Source: Sipunculus nudus
Lineage: Eukaryota > Annelida > Sipuncula > Golfingiida > Sipunculidae
Assembly: GCA_026874595.1 (NCBI GenBank)
Contig: CM049311.1
Coordinates: 39,018,676-39,082,675 of the forward strand
Direction: 5' to 3'
Length of the DNA stretch: 64,000 nucleotides
Position numbers and translations under genes: made by a program
Shown here: positions 24,841 to 37,560 of the stretch, piece after piece
Position numbering within the stretch: the first letter of the stretch is position 1
How the letters are laid out: each line of letters starts with the position of its first letter
Notes under the pieces: model-generated
Told to the model about the DNA's origin: nothing
The model's input: the letters and a program-made list of their open reading frames with translations, nothing else
Database searches by the model: none

Positions 24841-26130
24841 TTTAAAAGAGGTACTAGTTAAACGCATAAATTTCAAATGTTTTCATTTTGAAATTAATCC
24901 ACTATGTCAATATTTTGATCTGACTCTTGGAATGGCTGTTCATTTATGGCTGGTATGTTGACACATAGTTGCCATCAGTTTATATATATTTAAAGGCCCG
25001 GAGTCATGATTTCATGGGTAGCAGAGACCACCTTTTTCCATGAATCCACCTTAAGATGTGTATGTAATACAACTGAATTTCACCTCAGGTGCATGCTAAC
25101 CATTTCCTCATGAATAATGTGGGTTACTGGCTTGACCTCAGACTTCAGACCCATGGATAATCAGTACTTTTGCAGGGTTCTCAGCCATTCAGGAAATAGG
25201 AAAAAACTGGGTTAAATTGAGTTTTTACTGCTCCAACCAGGGAAAGTTGGCCAAACTTAAGGAGGAAAAAATGCCTCAATTCAGAGAAAAGTTAAGGAAT
25301 TTTGTGTACCCAAAAGTACCAAAAACTGTGTATACACTGTATGAATACACTGTATGAACAGCTCTGGTGGCTTTTCCTTTTGAAATAAGCTCTTGTCCTG
25401 CAATTTTTTCATTCAGGAAAATAACTGGGGTGTCATTTGAAATGCCTCTTGTCTGATATACTAGAATTTAGTCTTTCTGGCTCTCTTTTATCAAAGTTAA
25501 ATATTCAAGAATTTTAAAATGAGTAGCTCAAATTACTTTACATATAGGTCTCTGTTATAAAGTCTTTAATGCTACATATTATGTTAACTCTTGATCTTTC
25601 ATGGAACTATGAGCTCATGGGAAATATATACATGTATTACCAAAAATGTATGATTTATTAAAATATATGTTACCCAGAGTCTTATTACTCCGTTGCAACT
25701 TCACAGGTCTTTGGTACCCATGCAAGCATCGGAAATGGGAAAATGTTTAATTAGCAGGGTTGTCACACCATCAAGTGTTCTTAGATTTACGACGTTGTCC
25801 CAGTTCAGCTAATTGCTATCATAACCAGTCTTGCACTGGACAGTGGTGAAAAATTATGCTCTGTTTCTAAACTCATGTCATTTTGATTTTTAGACTCATT
25901 CAGTTCAGTTGATGATCTTGAATTCATTAATTCAAAGTTCACTAAGGTGAAGCTAATCAGTGCTTTTCATGATTACAGATTTCCAGCATTACATGGATTT
26001 CTACTTAATAATGATCATGATAAATTAATCCATTTAGATTCCTGAATCAGATTATGTAAATTCCTAGTGTTCGTACTTCCAACACTTTAAAGCTATGCAA
26101 TGCATTATTAAGTTTTTCTTTCATTTGCCA

Positions 26131-26215
26131 TACAGTGAAACCTGTGTTATGAGACCACCCATGGGTCTGACATCACAGGTGGTCTTATTAGAAAAGTCAG
26201 ATATAAGCAGTGTGA
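26131..26215 (+). mobile_element. Half of a pogo-like MITE
   Basis: TACAGTGAAACCTGTGTTATGAGACCACC followed by 'CACAGGTGGTCTTATTAGA' resembles the left half of the MITEs at 24655 and 43142. The matching right end (…TTTCACTGTA) is absent, so it is truncated. Confidence 0.6.
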
Positions 26216-26357
26216 ATGGATTTGGTTCTTAATAGAAAGGTAGTATTTGGGAAAGGCACCTAGAGTAAATACTACATTTTATACCCTCAGGTATAGAATC
26301 AGTTATTTTAAGGTTAAGGGTTGTTTGATTGTGCAAGTGAATGGATAGGTACTGAAC

Positions 26358-26933
26358 TAGTGCCATATCAGACCTCTGACATTACAACCAGATTACTGGT
26401 TGCCAGAGTGCCTTCTCATCTAGGTCTGAGAAACGAATTATAAGGCTCCATGGGGATGCGAATATTTTCGTCATTTTTGACAACGCTTCATGGCCTACAT
26501 GCAGGTACACTGTCAATTGACATACAGCAGACTAATCATTAGCATTTTAAGTGTACTTTCTAACAACACCAAACATGAGAGAGAAAAGTTCCGTTTTTAC
26601 TCAGCATATTAGTAAACCCCTCCACATGTTTGTTGAATTTTTTGACTGCATGAATAGGTATGGCTCACACGGGTAACTAGACATAGCCAACTTTTACGCG
26701 ATACAGGAAATGATTCCTTACCCTCAGAGACAGGGTTTCAGTTTGGGTTATTAGTTCACATGTATTTTGTTGTGTCAGTTCATCAATTGTAGCATAATGT
26801 TAAGATTATGGGCTGTTTACCACAATATGAATGCAGTATGATGGAAGCATTCCTCCATATTGCACGTATCTCAAATCAAGTAGGCTCACCAGCCTTAATT
26901 ATCATAGCCTGCTGAGTGGGGTTGTCATGGCTA
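26358..26933 (+). mobile_element. TIR element with 9-bp TSD, family M-b copy 1
   Basis: The perfect 9-bp repeat GTACTGAAC flanks it (26349-26357 and 26934-26942). The element starts TAGTGCCATAT and ends TCATGGCTA; the ends are weakly inverted. A second, opposite copy lies at 59599-60157 with the same two ends, which confirms the boundaries independently. There is no ORF of note. TSD length suggests a Mutator-like parent. It is a different family from M-a by sequence. Confidence 0.82.
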
Positions 26934-27100
26934 GTACTGAACAGGATATGTTTGAATGTTTATTACACCTAAAACTTTAAGTTCAAGATACTTTCCTTAT
27001 TCACTTTAGCAGACACTTTACAGGTAGGAAATGTAATTTTAGCTTGCAGGAGATAAAAATATTTTGGATTTGATGTCTTTTTTGTCTTTTTGTTTCCTAG

Positions 27101-27265
27101 GTGACAGACTTTGCATGGTCTCACAATGGCAGAATGGCTCTCATTATATACCAGGATGGGTTTGTGTTGGTGGGGTCTGTAGCTGGTCAGAGGTACTGGT
27201 CATCCATGCTGAATGTGGATAACGGGCTTGTGTTATGTGGAACATGGACCCCAGATGACCAGAGG
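27101..27265 (+). CDS. TULP4: TULP4 exon (second in window), WD40 blade
   Basis: 165 bases, 55 codons, phase 0 at both ends. The acceptor is a strong pyrimidine tract ending TTTCCTAG; the donor is AGG|GTGAGT. The peptide reads 'VTDFAWSHNGRMALIIYQDG', then 'FVLVGSVAGQRYWSS' and ends 'GTWTPDDQR'. The vertebrate TULP4 counterpart, from memory, has VSDFTWSHDG...YRDGFVLVGSVSGQRHWSSE and IWTPDDQ, so identity is high and the order follows the previous exon directly. It completes one WD40 blade and begins another. The reading frame continues from 20814 without a gap. No catalytic residues are expected in a WD40 region. Confidence 0.92.
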
Positions 27266-28389
27266 GTGAGTCTTATAATAATATAATCTTAACAACACAT
27301 TTCAAAGTCTTAAGCAATGTACACTCTGTGCTCAATTCAGCAACAGTTCCTTATTTTCTGCTGTTGGATAACCTGAAGATCAAAGGGAAAAACTCAGGTA
27401 ACTTAATTACTTATTAGCCTTAATCACACCTGTTGTAATTAAATGCAGAAATATGTATTTCATAGTTCAGGTTTAATATGTGGTACCATAAAACTTAAAA
27501 ATGTTGTGTGTTTAGATAATTAGTTAAAAAAAAATATTTTTACTTGTATTTACCTTTATTGACCTGTTCAGGTGGAAATTTAAGATGCATATTAACAGAG
27601 CAAAGGATCGTGGTTTAAGGTCCGAAAGTATTTATATTTAAAATATTTAAATATCAAATTTCCTGTATATTGTTCTAGTTGAGCTGTGCATTCTGGTTTT
27701 GGTGGTATATACCTTTCCATTTGTCAATTATTAGTTTAACCTGTTGCTTACCTGTACTTAATAATTACCTTACAGTGAAAATATTTGATTATATGTGTAT
27801 ATTTTTCTCTAAGATTTTCTGATATTTCCCCTGACAAGATGGTGGGGTCATTTTTGTGATATATCAGTTAGAGAAAATAAAAGTTCTATATTTTTACCCA
27901 TATTTTTTTATTGGCATAGGTTGAATAAAATTCAATAAATTAACTGAATGGTGGTTGTATATATGTCTTGTTCAGTGCATAAATGGTTTGCCAATTGATT
28001 CTTGAGCCTTGAATAAAAATTAAAAAATGACACCTTGACACTGTTGAAGGGTTTTCAGTGTACAAATTCTGTGATACTTCGATCTCTGCAAAATGAATTT
28101 GCTTTCTTCTTTATCATCATTATGAAATATGAGCCCTCCTTAAATTAAAAATTAGTTACTCTGTAAATTCTGTACCTGTATGTGATTCAAATCATTAATC
28201 AAATCATGAGCTATTAACATTTAGGATGGATTCATAACAACCCTTGCATATAAGTTTCTTTAGTTAATTTTTTTATTGTAATAAATTGTATTTCCTGGAA
28301 TTTGTTATTAATCAATAGGTTGGCTGAGCACAGACCTAACTAGGTCTGTCCTGCTCATAGGATTTGTATGAAAAGAGCTTATCTGCCTG

Positions 28390-28985
28390 AAACACAATAC
28401 AGATAAGCTGATTATTTACAACAGCTCATCAGGTTATTTATAATGCACACGAGGTTTCAGGATTATCATGTGAAACAGATCACCTGATTAATATTCAGGA
28501 CAGGTCACCTGGTGATTATTTAAAACAATCACCATATCAATCTGCAAATTAATCACCTAATGACTATGTAAAACCTAATTATTCAGCAGATGTACTGATC
28601 AATTGATGAATATACAAAGGTAATCCTCTAAATACTGTGCAAAAAAGTCACCTGGATGTTATAGAAACAGATCCATTGATTATCATGAAAAACACTTGTC
28701 ATCTGGTGACAATGGAAAAAGGTAACAGGTCACCAGGGTGACATACAAGACTGGTCACATGATTAATATACAAAAAACGATATTCTGATTATTATGCAAA
28801 AAGTTCAGCAAATGATTATGCAAAAAAAGATTCCCTGAATATTACAAAAACAGGCCACCTGCATGGTTGTTATGCAAAACAGACCAACTAATTATTATGT
28901 TAAACAGATCCCTGAGTAGTACATTATCTGATAATTGAATAAAAAAGTACTATTCCTGTAGAAAACTTACCTGATCACTATGGGA
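28390..28985 (+). repeat. Degenerate ~30-36-bp tandem repeat
   Basis: Loosely repeated units on the pattern ACAGGTCACCTGATTATTATGCAAAA, many times in succession with heavy divergence ('AGATCACCTGATTAATATTC', 'AGGTCACCTGGTGATTATTT', 'CAGGCCACCTGCATGG'). It directly precedes the homogeneous 41-bp array. I read it as an old minisatellite that has decayed; unit length varies. Confidence 0.6.
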
Positions 28986-29020
28986 ACAACTTGCCTAAAT
29001 TTTGAGCTAAATATTTTACT

Positions 29021-32000
29021 CAGTATGATTTATAATAGGACTAGGTGTTCTAGATCTCACTACAATGAATAAGAAGGACTAGGTGTTCTTGATGCTGTAA
29101 GTATAATGTATACTAAGGAATAGTGGTTCTTTGTGCTCTCAGTATGATGTATAATAAGGACTAGGTGTTCTTGTTGCTCTCAGTATGATGTATAATAAGG
29201 ACTGGGTGTTCTTGTTGCTCTCAGTATGATGTATAATAAGGACTAGGTGTTCTTGGTACTCTCAGTATGATGTATAATAAGGACTAGGTGTTCATGTTGC
29301 TCTCAGTGTGATGTATAATAAGGACTAGGTGTTCTTGTTGCTCTCAGTATGATGTATAATAAGGACTAAGTGTTCTTGTTGCTCTCAGTATAATGTATAA
29401 TAAGGACTAGGTGTTCTTGGTGCTCTCAGTATGATGTATAATAAGGACTAGGTGTTCTTGGTGCTCTCAGTATGATGTATAATAAGGACTAGGTGTTCTT
29501 GGTGCTCTCAGTATGATGTATAATAAGGACTAGGTGTTCTTGTTGCTCTCAGTATGATGTATAATAAGGACTAGGTGTTCTTGTTGCTCTCAGTATGATG
29601 TATAATAAGGACTAGGTGTTCTTGTTGCTCTCAGTATGATGTATAATAAGGACTAGGTGTTCTTGTTGCTCTCAGTATGATGTATAATAAGGACTAGGTG
29701 TTCTTGTTGCTCTCAGTATGATGTATAATAATGACTAGGTGTTCTTGTTGCTCTCAGTATGATGTATAATAAGGACTAGGTGTTCTTGTTGCTCTCAGTA
29801 TGATGTATAATAAGGACTAGGTGTTCTTGTTGCTCTCAGTATGATGTATAATAAGGACTAGGTGTTCTTGTTGCTCTCAGTATGATGTATAATCAGGACT
29901 AGGTGTTCTTGTTGCTCTCAGTATGATGTATAATAAGGACTAGGTGTTCTTGTTGCTCTCAGTATGATGTATAATAAGGACTAGGTGTTCTTGTTGCTCT
30001 CAGTATGATGTATAATAAGGACTAGGTGTTCTTGTTGCTCTCAGTATGATGTATAATAAGGACTAGGTGTTCTTGTTGCTCTCAGTATGATGTATAATTC
30101 TTGTTGCTCTCAGTATGATGTATAATAAGGACTAGGTGCTCTTGTTGCTCTCAGTATGATGTATAATAAGGACTAGGTGTTCTTGTTGCTCTCAGTATGA
30201 TGTATAATAAGGACTAGGTGTTCTTGTTGCTCTCAGTATGATGTATAATAAGGACTAGGTGTTCTTGTTGCTCTCAGTATGATGTATAATAAGGACTAGG
30301 TGTTCTTGTTGCCCTCAGTATGATGTATAATAAGGACTAGGTGTTCTTGTTGCCCTCAGTATGATGTATAATAAGGACTAGGTGTTCTTGTTGCCCTCAG
30401 CATGATGTATAATAAGGACTAGGTGTTCTTGTTGCTCTCAGCATGATGTATAATAAGGACTAGGTGTTCTTGTTGCTCTCAGTATGATGTATAAAAAGGA
30501 CTAGGTGTTCTTGTTGCTCTCAGTATGATGTATAAAAAGGACTAGGTGTTCTTGTTGCTCTCAGTATGATGTATAATAAGGACTAGGTGTTCTTGTTGCT
30601 CTCAGTATGATGTATAATAAGGACTAGGTGTTCTTGTTGCTCTCAGTATGATGTGTAATTAGGACTAGGTGTTCTTGTTGCTCTCAGTATGATGTGTAAT
30701 AAGGACTAGGTGTTCTTGTTGCTCTCAGTATGATGTGTAATAAGGACTAGGTGTTCTTGTTGCTCTCAGTATGATGTGTAATAAGGACTAGGTGTTCTTG
30801 GTGCTCTCAGTATGATGTGAAATAAGGACTAGGTGTTCTTGGTGCTCTCAGTATGATGTGTAATAAGGACTAGGTGTTCTTGGTGCTCTCAGTATGATGT
30901 GTAATAAGGACTAGGTGTTCTTGGTGCTCTCAGTATGATGTGTAATAAGGACTAGGTGTTCTTGGTGCTCTCAGTATGATGTGTAATAAGGACTAGGTGT
31001 TCTTGGTGCTCTCAGTATGATGTGTAATAAGGACTAGGTGTTCTTGGTGCTCTCAGTATGATGTGTAATAAGGACTAGGTGTTCTTGGTGCTCTCAGTAT
31101 GATGTGTAATAAGGACTAGGTGTTCTTGGTGCTCTCAGTATGATGTGTAATAAGGACTAGGTGTTCTTGGTGCTCTCAGTATGATGTGTAATAAGGACTA
31201 GGTGTTCTTGGTGCTCTCAGTATGATGTGTAATAAGGACTAGGTGTTCTTGGTGCTCTCAGTATGATGTGTAATAAGGACTAGGTGTTCTTGGTGCTCTC
31301 AGTATGATGTGTAATAAGGACTAGGTGTTCTTGGTGCTCTCAGTATGATGTGTAATAAGGACTAGGTGTTCTTGGTGCTCTCAGTATGATGTGTAATAAG
31401 GACTAGGTGTTCTTGGTGCTCTCAGTATGATGTGTAATAAGGACTAGGTGTTCTTGGTGCTCTCAGTATGATGTGTAATAAGGACTAGGTGTTCTTGGTG
31501 CTCTCAGTATGATGTGTAATAAGGACTAGGTGTTCTTGGTGCTCTCAGTATGATGTGTAATAAGGACTAGGTGTTCTTGGTGCTCTCAGTATGATGTGTA
31601 ATAAGGACTAGGTGTTCTTGGTGCCCTCAGTATGATGTGTAATAAGGACTAGGTGTTCTTGGTGCCCTCAGTATGATGTGTAATTAAGGACTAGGTGTTC
31701 TTGGTGCCCTCAGTATGATGTGTAATTAAGGACTAGGTGTTCTTGGTGCCCTCAGTATGATGTGTAATAAGGACTAGGTGTTCTTGGTGCCCTCAGTATG
31801 ATGTGTAATAAGGACTAGGTGTTCTTGGTGCCCTCAGTATGATGTGTAATAAGGACTAGGTGTTCTTGGTGCCCTCAGTATGATGTGTAATAAGGACTAG
31901 GTGTTCTTGGTGCCCTCAGTATGATGTGTTAAAAGGACTAGGTGTTCTTGGTGCCCTCAGTATGATGTGTTAAAAGGACTAGGTGTTCTTGGTGCCCTCA

Positions 32001-34470
32001 GTATGATGTATAATAAGGACTAGGTGTTCTTGGTGCTCTCAGTATGATGTATAATAAGGACTAGGTGTTCTTGGTGCTCTCAGTATGATGTATAATAAGG
32101 ACTAGGTGTTCTTGGTGCTCTCAGTATGATGTATAATAAGGACTAGGTGTTCTTGGTGCTCTCAGTATGATGTATAATAAGGACTAGGTGTTCTTGGTGC
32201 TCTCAGTATGATGTATAATAAGGACTAGGTGTTCTTGTTGCTCTCAGTATGATGTATAATAAGGACTAGGTGTTCTTGGTGCTCTCAGTATGATGTATAA
32301 TAAGGACTAGGTGTTCTTGTTGCCCTCAGTATGATGTATAATAAGGACTAGGTGTTCTTGTTGCCCTCAGTATGATGTATAATAAGGACTAGGTGTTCTT
32401 GTTGCCCTCAGTATGATGTATAATAAGGACTAGGTGTTCTTGTTGCCCTCAGTATGATGTATAATAAGGACTAGGTGTTCTTGTTGCCCTCAGTATGATG
32501 TATAATAAGGACTAGGTGTTCTTGTTGCCCTCAGTATGATGTATAATAAGGACTAGGTGTTCTTGTTGCCCTCAGTATGATGTATAATAAGGACTAGGTG
32601 TTCTTGTTGCCCTCAGTATGATGTATAATAAGGACTAGGTGTTCTTGTTGCTCTCAGTATGATGTGTAATAAGGACTAGGTGTTCTTGTTGCTCTCAGTA
32701 TGATGTGTAATAAGGACTAGGTGTTCTTGTTGCTCTCAGTATGATGTGTAATAAGGACTAGGTGTTCTTGTTGCTCTCAGTATGATGTATAAAAAGGACT
32801 AGGTGTTCTTGTTGCTCTCAGTATGATGTGTAATAAGGACTAGGTGTTCTTGTTGCTCTCAGTATGATGTGTAATAAGGACTAGGTGTTCTTGTTGCTCT
32901 CAGTATGATGTGTAATAAGGACTAGGTGTTCTTGTTGCTCTCAGTATGATGTGTAATAAGGACTAGGTGTTCTTGTTGCTCTCAGTATGATGTGTAATAA
33001 GGACTAGGTGTTCTTGTTGCTCTCAGTATGATGTGTAATAAGGACTAGGTGTTCTTGTTGCTCTCAGTATGATGTGTAATAAGGACTAGGTGTTCTTGGT
33101 GCTCTCAGTATGATGTGTAATAAGGACTAGGTGTTCTTGGTGCTCTCAGTATGATGTGTAATAAGGACTAGGTGTTCTTGGTGCTCTCAGTATGATGTGT
33201 AATAAGGACTAGGTGTTCTTGGTGCTCTCAGTATGATGTGTAATAAGGACTAGGTGTTCTTGGTGCCCTCAGTATGATGTGTAATAAGGACTAGGTGTTC
33301 TTGGTGCCCTCAGTATGATGTGTAATAAGGACTAGGTGTTCTTGGTGCCCTCAGTATGATGTGTAATAAGGACTAGGTGTTCTTGGTGCCCTCAGTATGA
33401 AGTGTAATAAGGACTAGGTGTTCTTGGTGCCCTCAGTATGATGTGTAATAAGGACTAGGTGTTCTTGGTGCCCTCAGTATGAAGTGTAATAAGGACTAGG
33501 TGTTCTTGGTGCCCTCAGTATGATGTGTAATAAGGACTAGGTGTTCTTGGTGCCCTCAGTATGATGTGTAATAAGGACTAGGTGTTCTTGGTGCCCTCAG
33601 TATGATGTGTAATAAGGACTAGGTGTTCTTGGTGCCCTCAGTATGATGTGTAATAAGGACTAGGTGTTCTTGGTGCCCTCAGTATGATGTGTAATAAGGA
33701 CTAGGTGTTCTTGGTGCCCTCAGTATGATGTGTAATAAGGACTAGGTGTTCTTGGTGCCCTCAGTATGATGTGTAATAAGGACTAGGTGTTCTTGGTGCC
33801 CTCAGTATGATGTGTAATAAGGACTAGGTGTTCTTGGTGCCCTCAGTATGATGTGTTATAAGGACTAGGTGTTCTTGGTGCCCTCAGTATGATGTGTAAT
33901 AAGGACTAGGTGTTCTTGGTGCCCTCAGTATGATGTGTAATAAGGACTAGGTGTTCTTGGTGCCCTCAGTATGATGTGTAATAAGGACTAGGTGTTCTTG
34001 GTGCCCTCAGTATGATGTGTAATAAGGACTAGGTGTTCTTGGTGCCCTCAGTATGATGTATAAAAAGGACTAGGTGTTCTTGGTGCCCTCAGTATGATGT
34101 ATAATAAGGACTAGGTGTTTTTGGTGCTCTCAGTATGATGTATAATAATGACTAGGTGTTTTTTGTGCTCTCAGTATGATGTATAAAAAGGACTAGGTGT
34201 TCTTGGTGCTCTCAGTATGATGTATAAAAAGGACTAGGTGTATTTGTTGCTCTCAGTATGATGTATAATAAGGACTAGGTGTTCTTGTTGCTCTCAGTAT
34301 GATGTATAATAAGGACTAGGTGTATTTGTTGCTCTCAGTATGATGTATAATAAGGACTAGGTGTTCTTGTTGCTCTCAGTATGATGCATAATAAGGACTA
34401 GGTGTTCTTGTTGCTCTCAGTATGATGCATAATAAGGACTAGGTGTTCTTGTTGCTCTCAGTATAATGTT
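29021..34470 (+). repeat. 41-bp minisatellite, about 133 units
   Basis: The period is exactly 41 bp (for example 29161 to 29202). A typical unit is GTATGATGTATAATAAGGAC + TAGGTGTTCTTGTTGCTCTCA. Three two-state sites define blocks: GTATAAT or GTGTAAT; TTGTTG or TTGGTG; GCTCT or GCCCT. The same variants run for many consecutive units and then switch (for example GTGTAAT+TTGGTGCTCT about 30800-31620, TTGTTGCCCT about 32310-32640, TTGGTGCCCT about 33260-34080). One unit near 30100 is shortened. The first units are the most diverged. It lies wholly inside the large TULP4 intron, and each unit ends in a pyrimidine-rich stretch plus CAG. Confidence 0.97.
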
Positions 34471-34477
34471 TACTAAA

Positions 34478-36602
34478 GTTCGTCGTCAGTCCGTCTGTCT
34501 GTCTGTCTGTCTGTCCGTCCGGATGTCTGTCCGTAAGACTGGCATGTTTTGACACCATTGGACCTACAAATCTGAAATTCGGCATACAGTTAGATGTCCC
34601 CAAAATCTCCTACCATGCCGAAAATTTTTATTAGAAATCTATTTTTACACTTGAGGACTGCCTAATATCAAAACCACACATCTGGTTTTCTTCATATTTA
34701 CCATAAATATTCCTCTATATAGTTCCTATGTACCTGCCAGAAATTAAGTCAGTATTATTTAATTTTAAAAAGTTATGGGCCCAAACATAATGGACTTTGT
34801 AAAAAAATCAGGAAAGATATTTGGTCACTTAAGACCAAAAGTGTTAAAGGTAGGGACTTCTTTTTCAGTAATACAACTTTAATTGATCAAAATTTAATTG
34901 TATACCAAAAATTAGATCAAAATCTGTTAAATTTTTTTAAATATTTGAAAAAATGTATAATTGGTACCTTAAATTTTGCCCAAGTTTGACCATGGCACAT
35001 TTTTTCCCTGTAACTACTGAGGATTTAATTTTCAAAGCATGTTTTTGTTACCATTTCAACTGTTAACACCAAAAATTTGAAACTAGTTGATCAAAAACTG
35101 TAGATTTTATTCAAGTTTTCAAGCACCATGTCACATATTGTTTACATCAAGCTAGTGTTATGCAGTTTGCTTAAATTTGGCATACAGTTAGATGTCTCCA
35201 AAATCCCCTACCATGCCAAGGATTTGATCACTAGGACTTAATTCCTTCGAAATATTAATGAAAAACTTCATTTTTCCATTTAAAACCCATTGTTACACTG
35301 AAAGACTGCCTAATATCAAAACCACTAATCTAATTTTGATCATATATTTTATACATATTTTTCTATACATTCACTATGCACATGCCAGAAATGATGTCAG
35401 TATTGCGTGATTGTTTTAAGTTATGGCCCAAAACATAATGCACTTTTTTTAAAAATCAATAAATATATTTACTCCCTTAACAAGAGGATAGCTGAAGCTA
35501 GAGATTTTTTGTCAGGGATGTAACATTATTTAATCAAGATTCAATTGAATACCAAAAATTAGTTCTGAATTTTTTAAATTTGATAAGTTATTAGTATAAA
35601 TATAAAATTAGTACCTTAAATTTTGCCCAACTTTGACCATGGCACGTTTGTTTCCTGCTTGTATGGATGGATAGAATGTCAATGTCAATATTATTCAATA
35701 TAACACCATGCAGTCACCTATGGTATTTTTCAGTTAAATTTTAATGATAAAAAAATAAATCATATTATTCATTACTAATCATTAGGGATCATATGAAGAA
35801 AATTAATGATAGACAAAGATGCAGTTGATAATATTAATCTAGATTCCTACTGTGTCTAGTGTGTAGATTGATGTGAAAGAAGTCCAAAATGAATATATTA
35901 CATTTATTTTTTTTAATATAAATAAAAGCCATAAAACCAGGTACTTATGATCATTATTTAAATTTATGAATTATGTATAATCTGGATTCTCAACATCACT
36001 GTTTGGCTAAAACTAGAATACTAGATATATAAATACTAGACATGGTGCGAATGCTTTGCAAATGTATTTGAATACGAATATGAATATATACTGCATTAAA
36101 AAATTTTATTTCATAAGAATGGGAATTCAGGTAAAAATGAAAGTATTTCAATACCAGTGCAGATACTTTCAAAATGTATTCATGAATGCATTCATGAATA
36201 TATTCTATAATATTGTTTCAATAGTCATTTCAGTTATATTTTATTTTAAAAAATGATATGATTTTCTTATTATTTTTTTTTTAATAAAAATTATATTGGC
36301 ACAATATTTGTTATTAAATTTTAATAAATAGTTAAACTCTTTTATTATTTGTGCTGCTTATAAGTTATATGGCCAAGTCAAAATCTGTGTGACAATTGCA
36401 CTCCATTTGTTAATAAAATAAATGAAATCAATCCTCTTCCCTGTCTCCAAAGATACTATCAAAATCATACATAAGCTAAACACCAACAACTCATAAGAAA
36501 GCTTATATTTATTACCACACAAAACCAGCATGTGCCTCTTTCCCAAATCATATTTTTTATCATATATAACAGCTGAGCACCGGGAACCATGGGTCCCTTG
36601 TT
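34478..36602 (+). mobile_element. Family A copy 4 beside the minisatellite
   Basis: Begins in a GTCT/GTCC microsatellite (34484-34540) and continues with the family A body ('CTGAAATTCGGCATACAGTTAGATG', 'GGACTGCCTAATATCAAAACCAC'), which occurs twice (from about 34540 and about 35165). It ends with CAGCTGAGC, a diverged CATGGGTC palindrome and CTTGTT (36597-36602). The 5' hairpin is missing: the 41-bp array stops where it should be. Confidence 0.7.
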
Positions 36603-36893
36603 TTTTTTTAGCTAAAAGTCAATTTTTAATATATTTGTCTGTGTCTTAGTCCACATATCAAATGGCATTTTCATGTTCTGCATTAGTCAGTTCTATGGTA
36701 AATAATTATAACACAGCATTGCTTGAACTTCTTATGTGACCTGTATTAGTTAAGGACATTACCAAACCTGATGTAGCCCTCAAAGGATTTATATTGACAT
36801 AACTTTTCTGCCTAATATATGTGAAATAAATAATCTAATTATTAATTATTATGCAATATCAGAAGCAGATCCAGGAGTTTCAGGGGGTCCTGA

Positions 36894-36909
36894 CCCCCCC
36901 CCCCCCCCC
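36894..36909 (+). repeat. C16 homopolymer
   Basis: Sixteen Cs following GGGGGTCCTGAC. Similar tracts occur at 9074-9089, 42387-42402 and 44912-44932, with shorter ones at 9841 and 46880. The opposite strand is G-rich and could form quadruplexes. Homopolymer length may also be unreliable in the assembly. Confidence 0.9.
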
Positions 36910-36934
36910 TGCTTTTTTTTTTAGCCACCGCAAC

Positions 36935-37560
36935 TTTTTTTTTAACCTGTGAGCTTATGCGATGGTGTGGCATCATCTGTCAGTACTTTAGCCCATACTA
37001 TCTCAAAAACAGCAGGAGCTAGCATCACCTTATTTTATTGAGAAAATCAGTCATCTAAAAAACTATTGAATTTTGCTTATTTATTTGCTATCTGTATTTA
37101 CTTAGATTTTATAGGGAAAAACCTGAAAAAAACCTTTAAAAATCTTCTCTTCTGAAACTTTTCCAGCCAAATTGTTCAATAATTCACAGAAATAATCCCT
37201 GAAACAATCTTTCTCAAGTTTGTTCCAATGGTTCCAGTTCAGTGTATTTTGGCGGAGTTAAAGGATGCTGAACTTAGTCATTTGGCCAAAAAAGGATACT
37301 AAAATTACATTATCAGAAATGGCTTGAGCTATCATCACCAAATTTTATGGTGGTATCATGATTAATTTTTGAAATTGAGGTATTGGTGGCGCCATCTGCA
37401 TTGACTTACAGGGGTCATCAGTACATTAACCCATAATTTCTCAGGATTAATATGCAAAGAGCTCACACTGTCATATGCCTTATGAGCTGGTTCTTTTTCT
37501 ATAATTCTATCTGGTTGATTCATATATAAAACTTACAAATCTGCAAAACAGTTCATATAA
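36935..37560 (+). mobile_element. Family B fragment
   Basis: 'AACCTGTGAGCTTATGCGATGG', 'ATCTCAAAAACAGCAGGAGCTAGC', 'GAAATAATCCCTGAAACAATC' and 'TTGGTGGCGCCATCTGC' follow the order seen in family B at 48242. It stops where a minus-strand family C Helitron begins (37561), so the 3' end is not present. Confidence 0.7.

Larger units (their letters stand above)
20815..27100 (+). other. TULP4 intron of about 6.3 kb
   Basis: Runs from GTAACG to TTTCCTAG. It contains a decayed family A fragment (about 22245-22720), a pogo-like MITE (24655-24840), a half-MITE (26131-26210) and a 9-bp-TSD element (26358-26933), plus AT-rich sequence. About 20820-21720 has loosely recurring 'AAAGTCACA' motifs that may be an old, badly eroded tandem repeat. 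No other exon was recognised. Confidence 0.8.

Noticed and set aside
29021-34470. CRISPR array
   Set aside because: The units are contiguous, with no unique spacers, in animal intronic DNA. It is a minisatellite.
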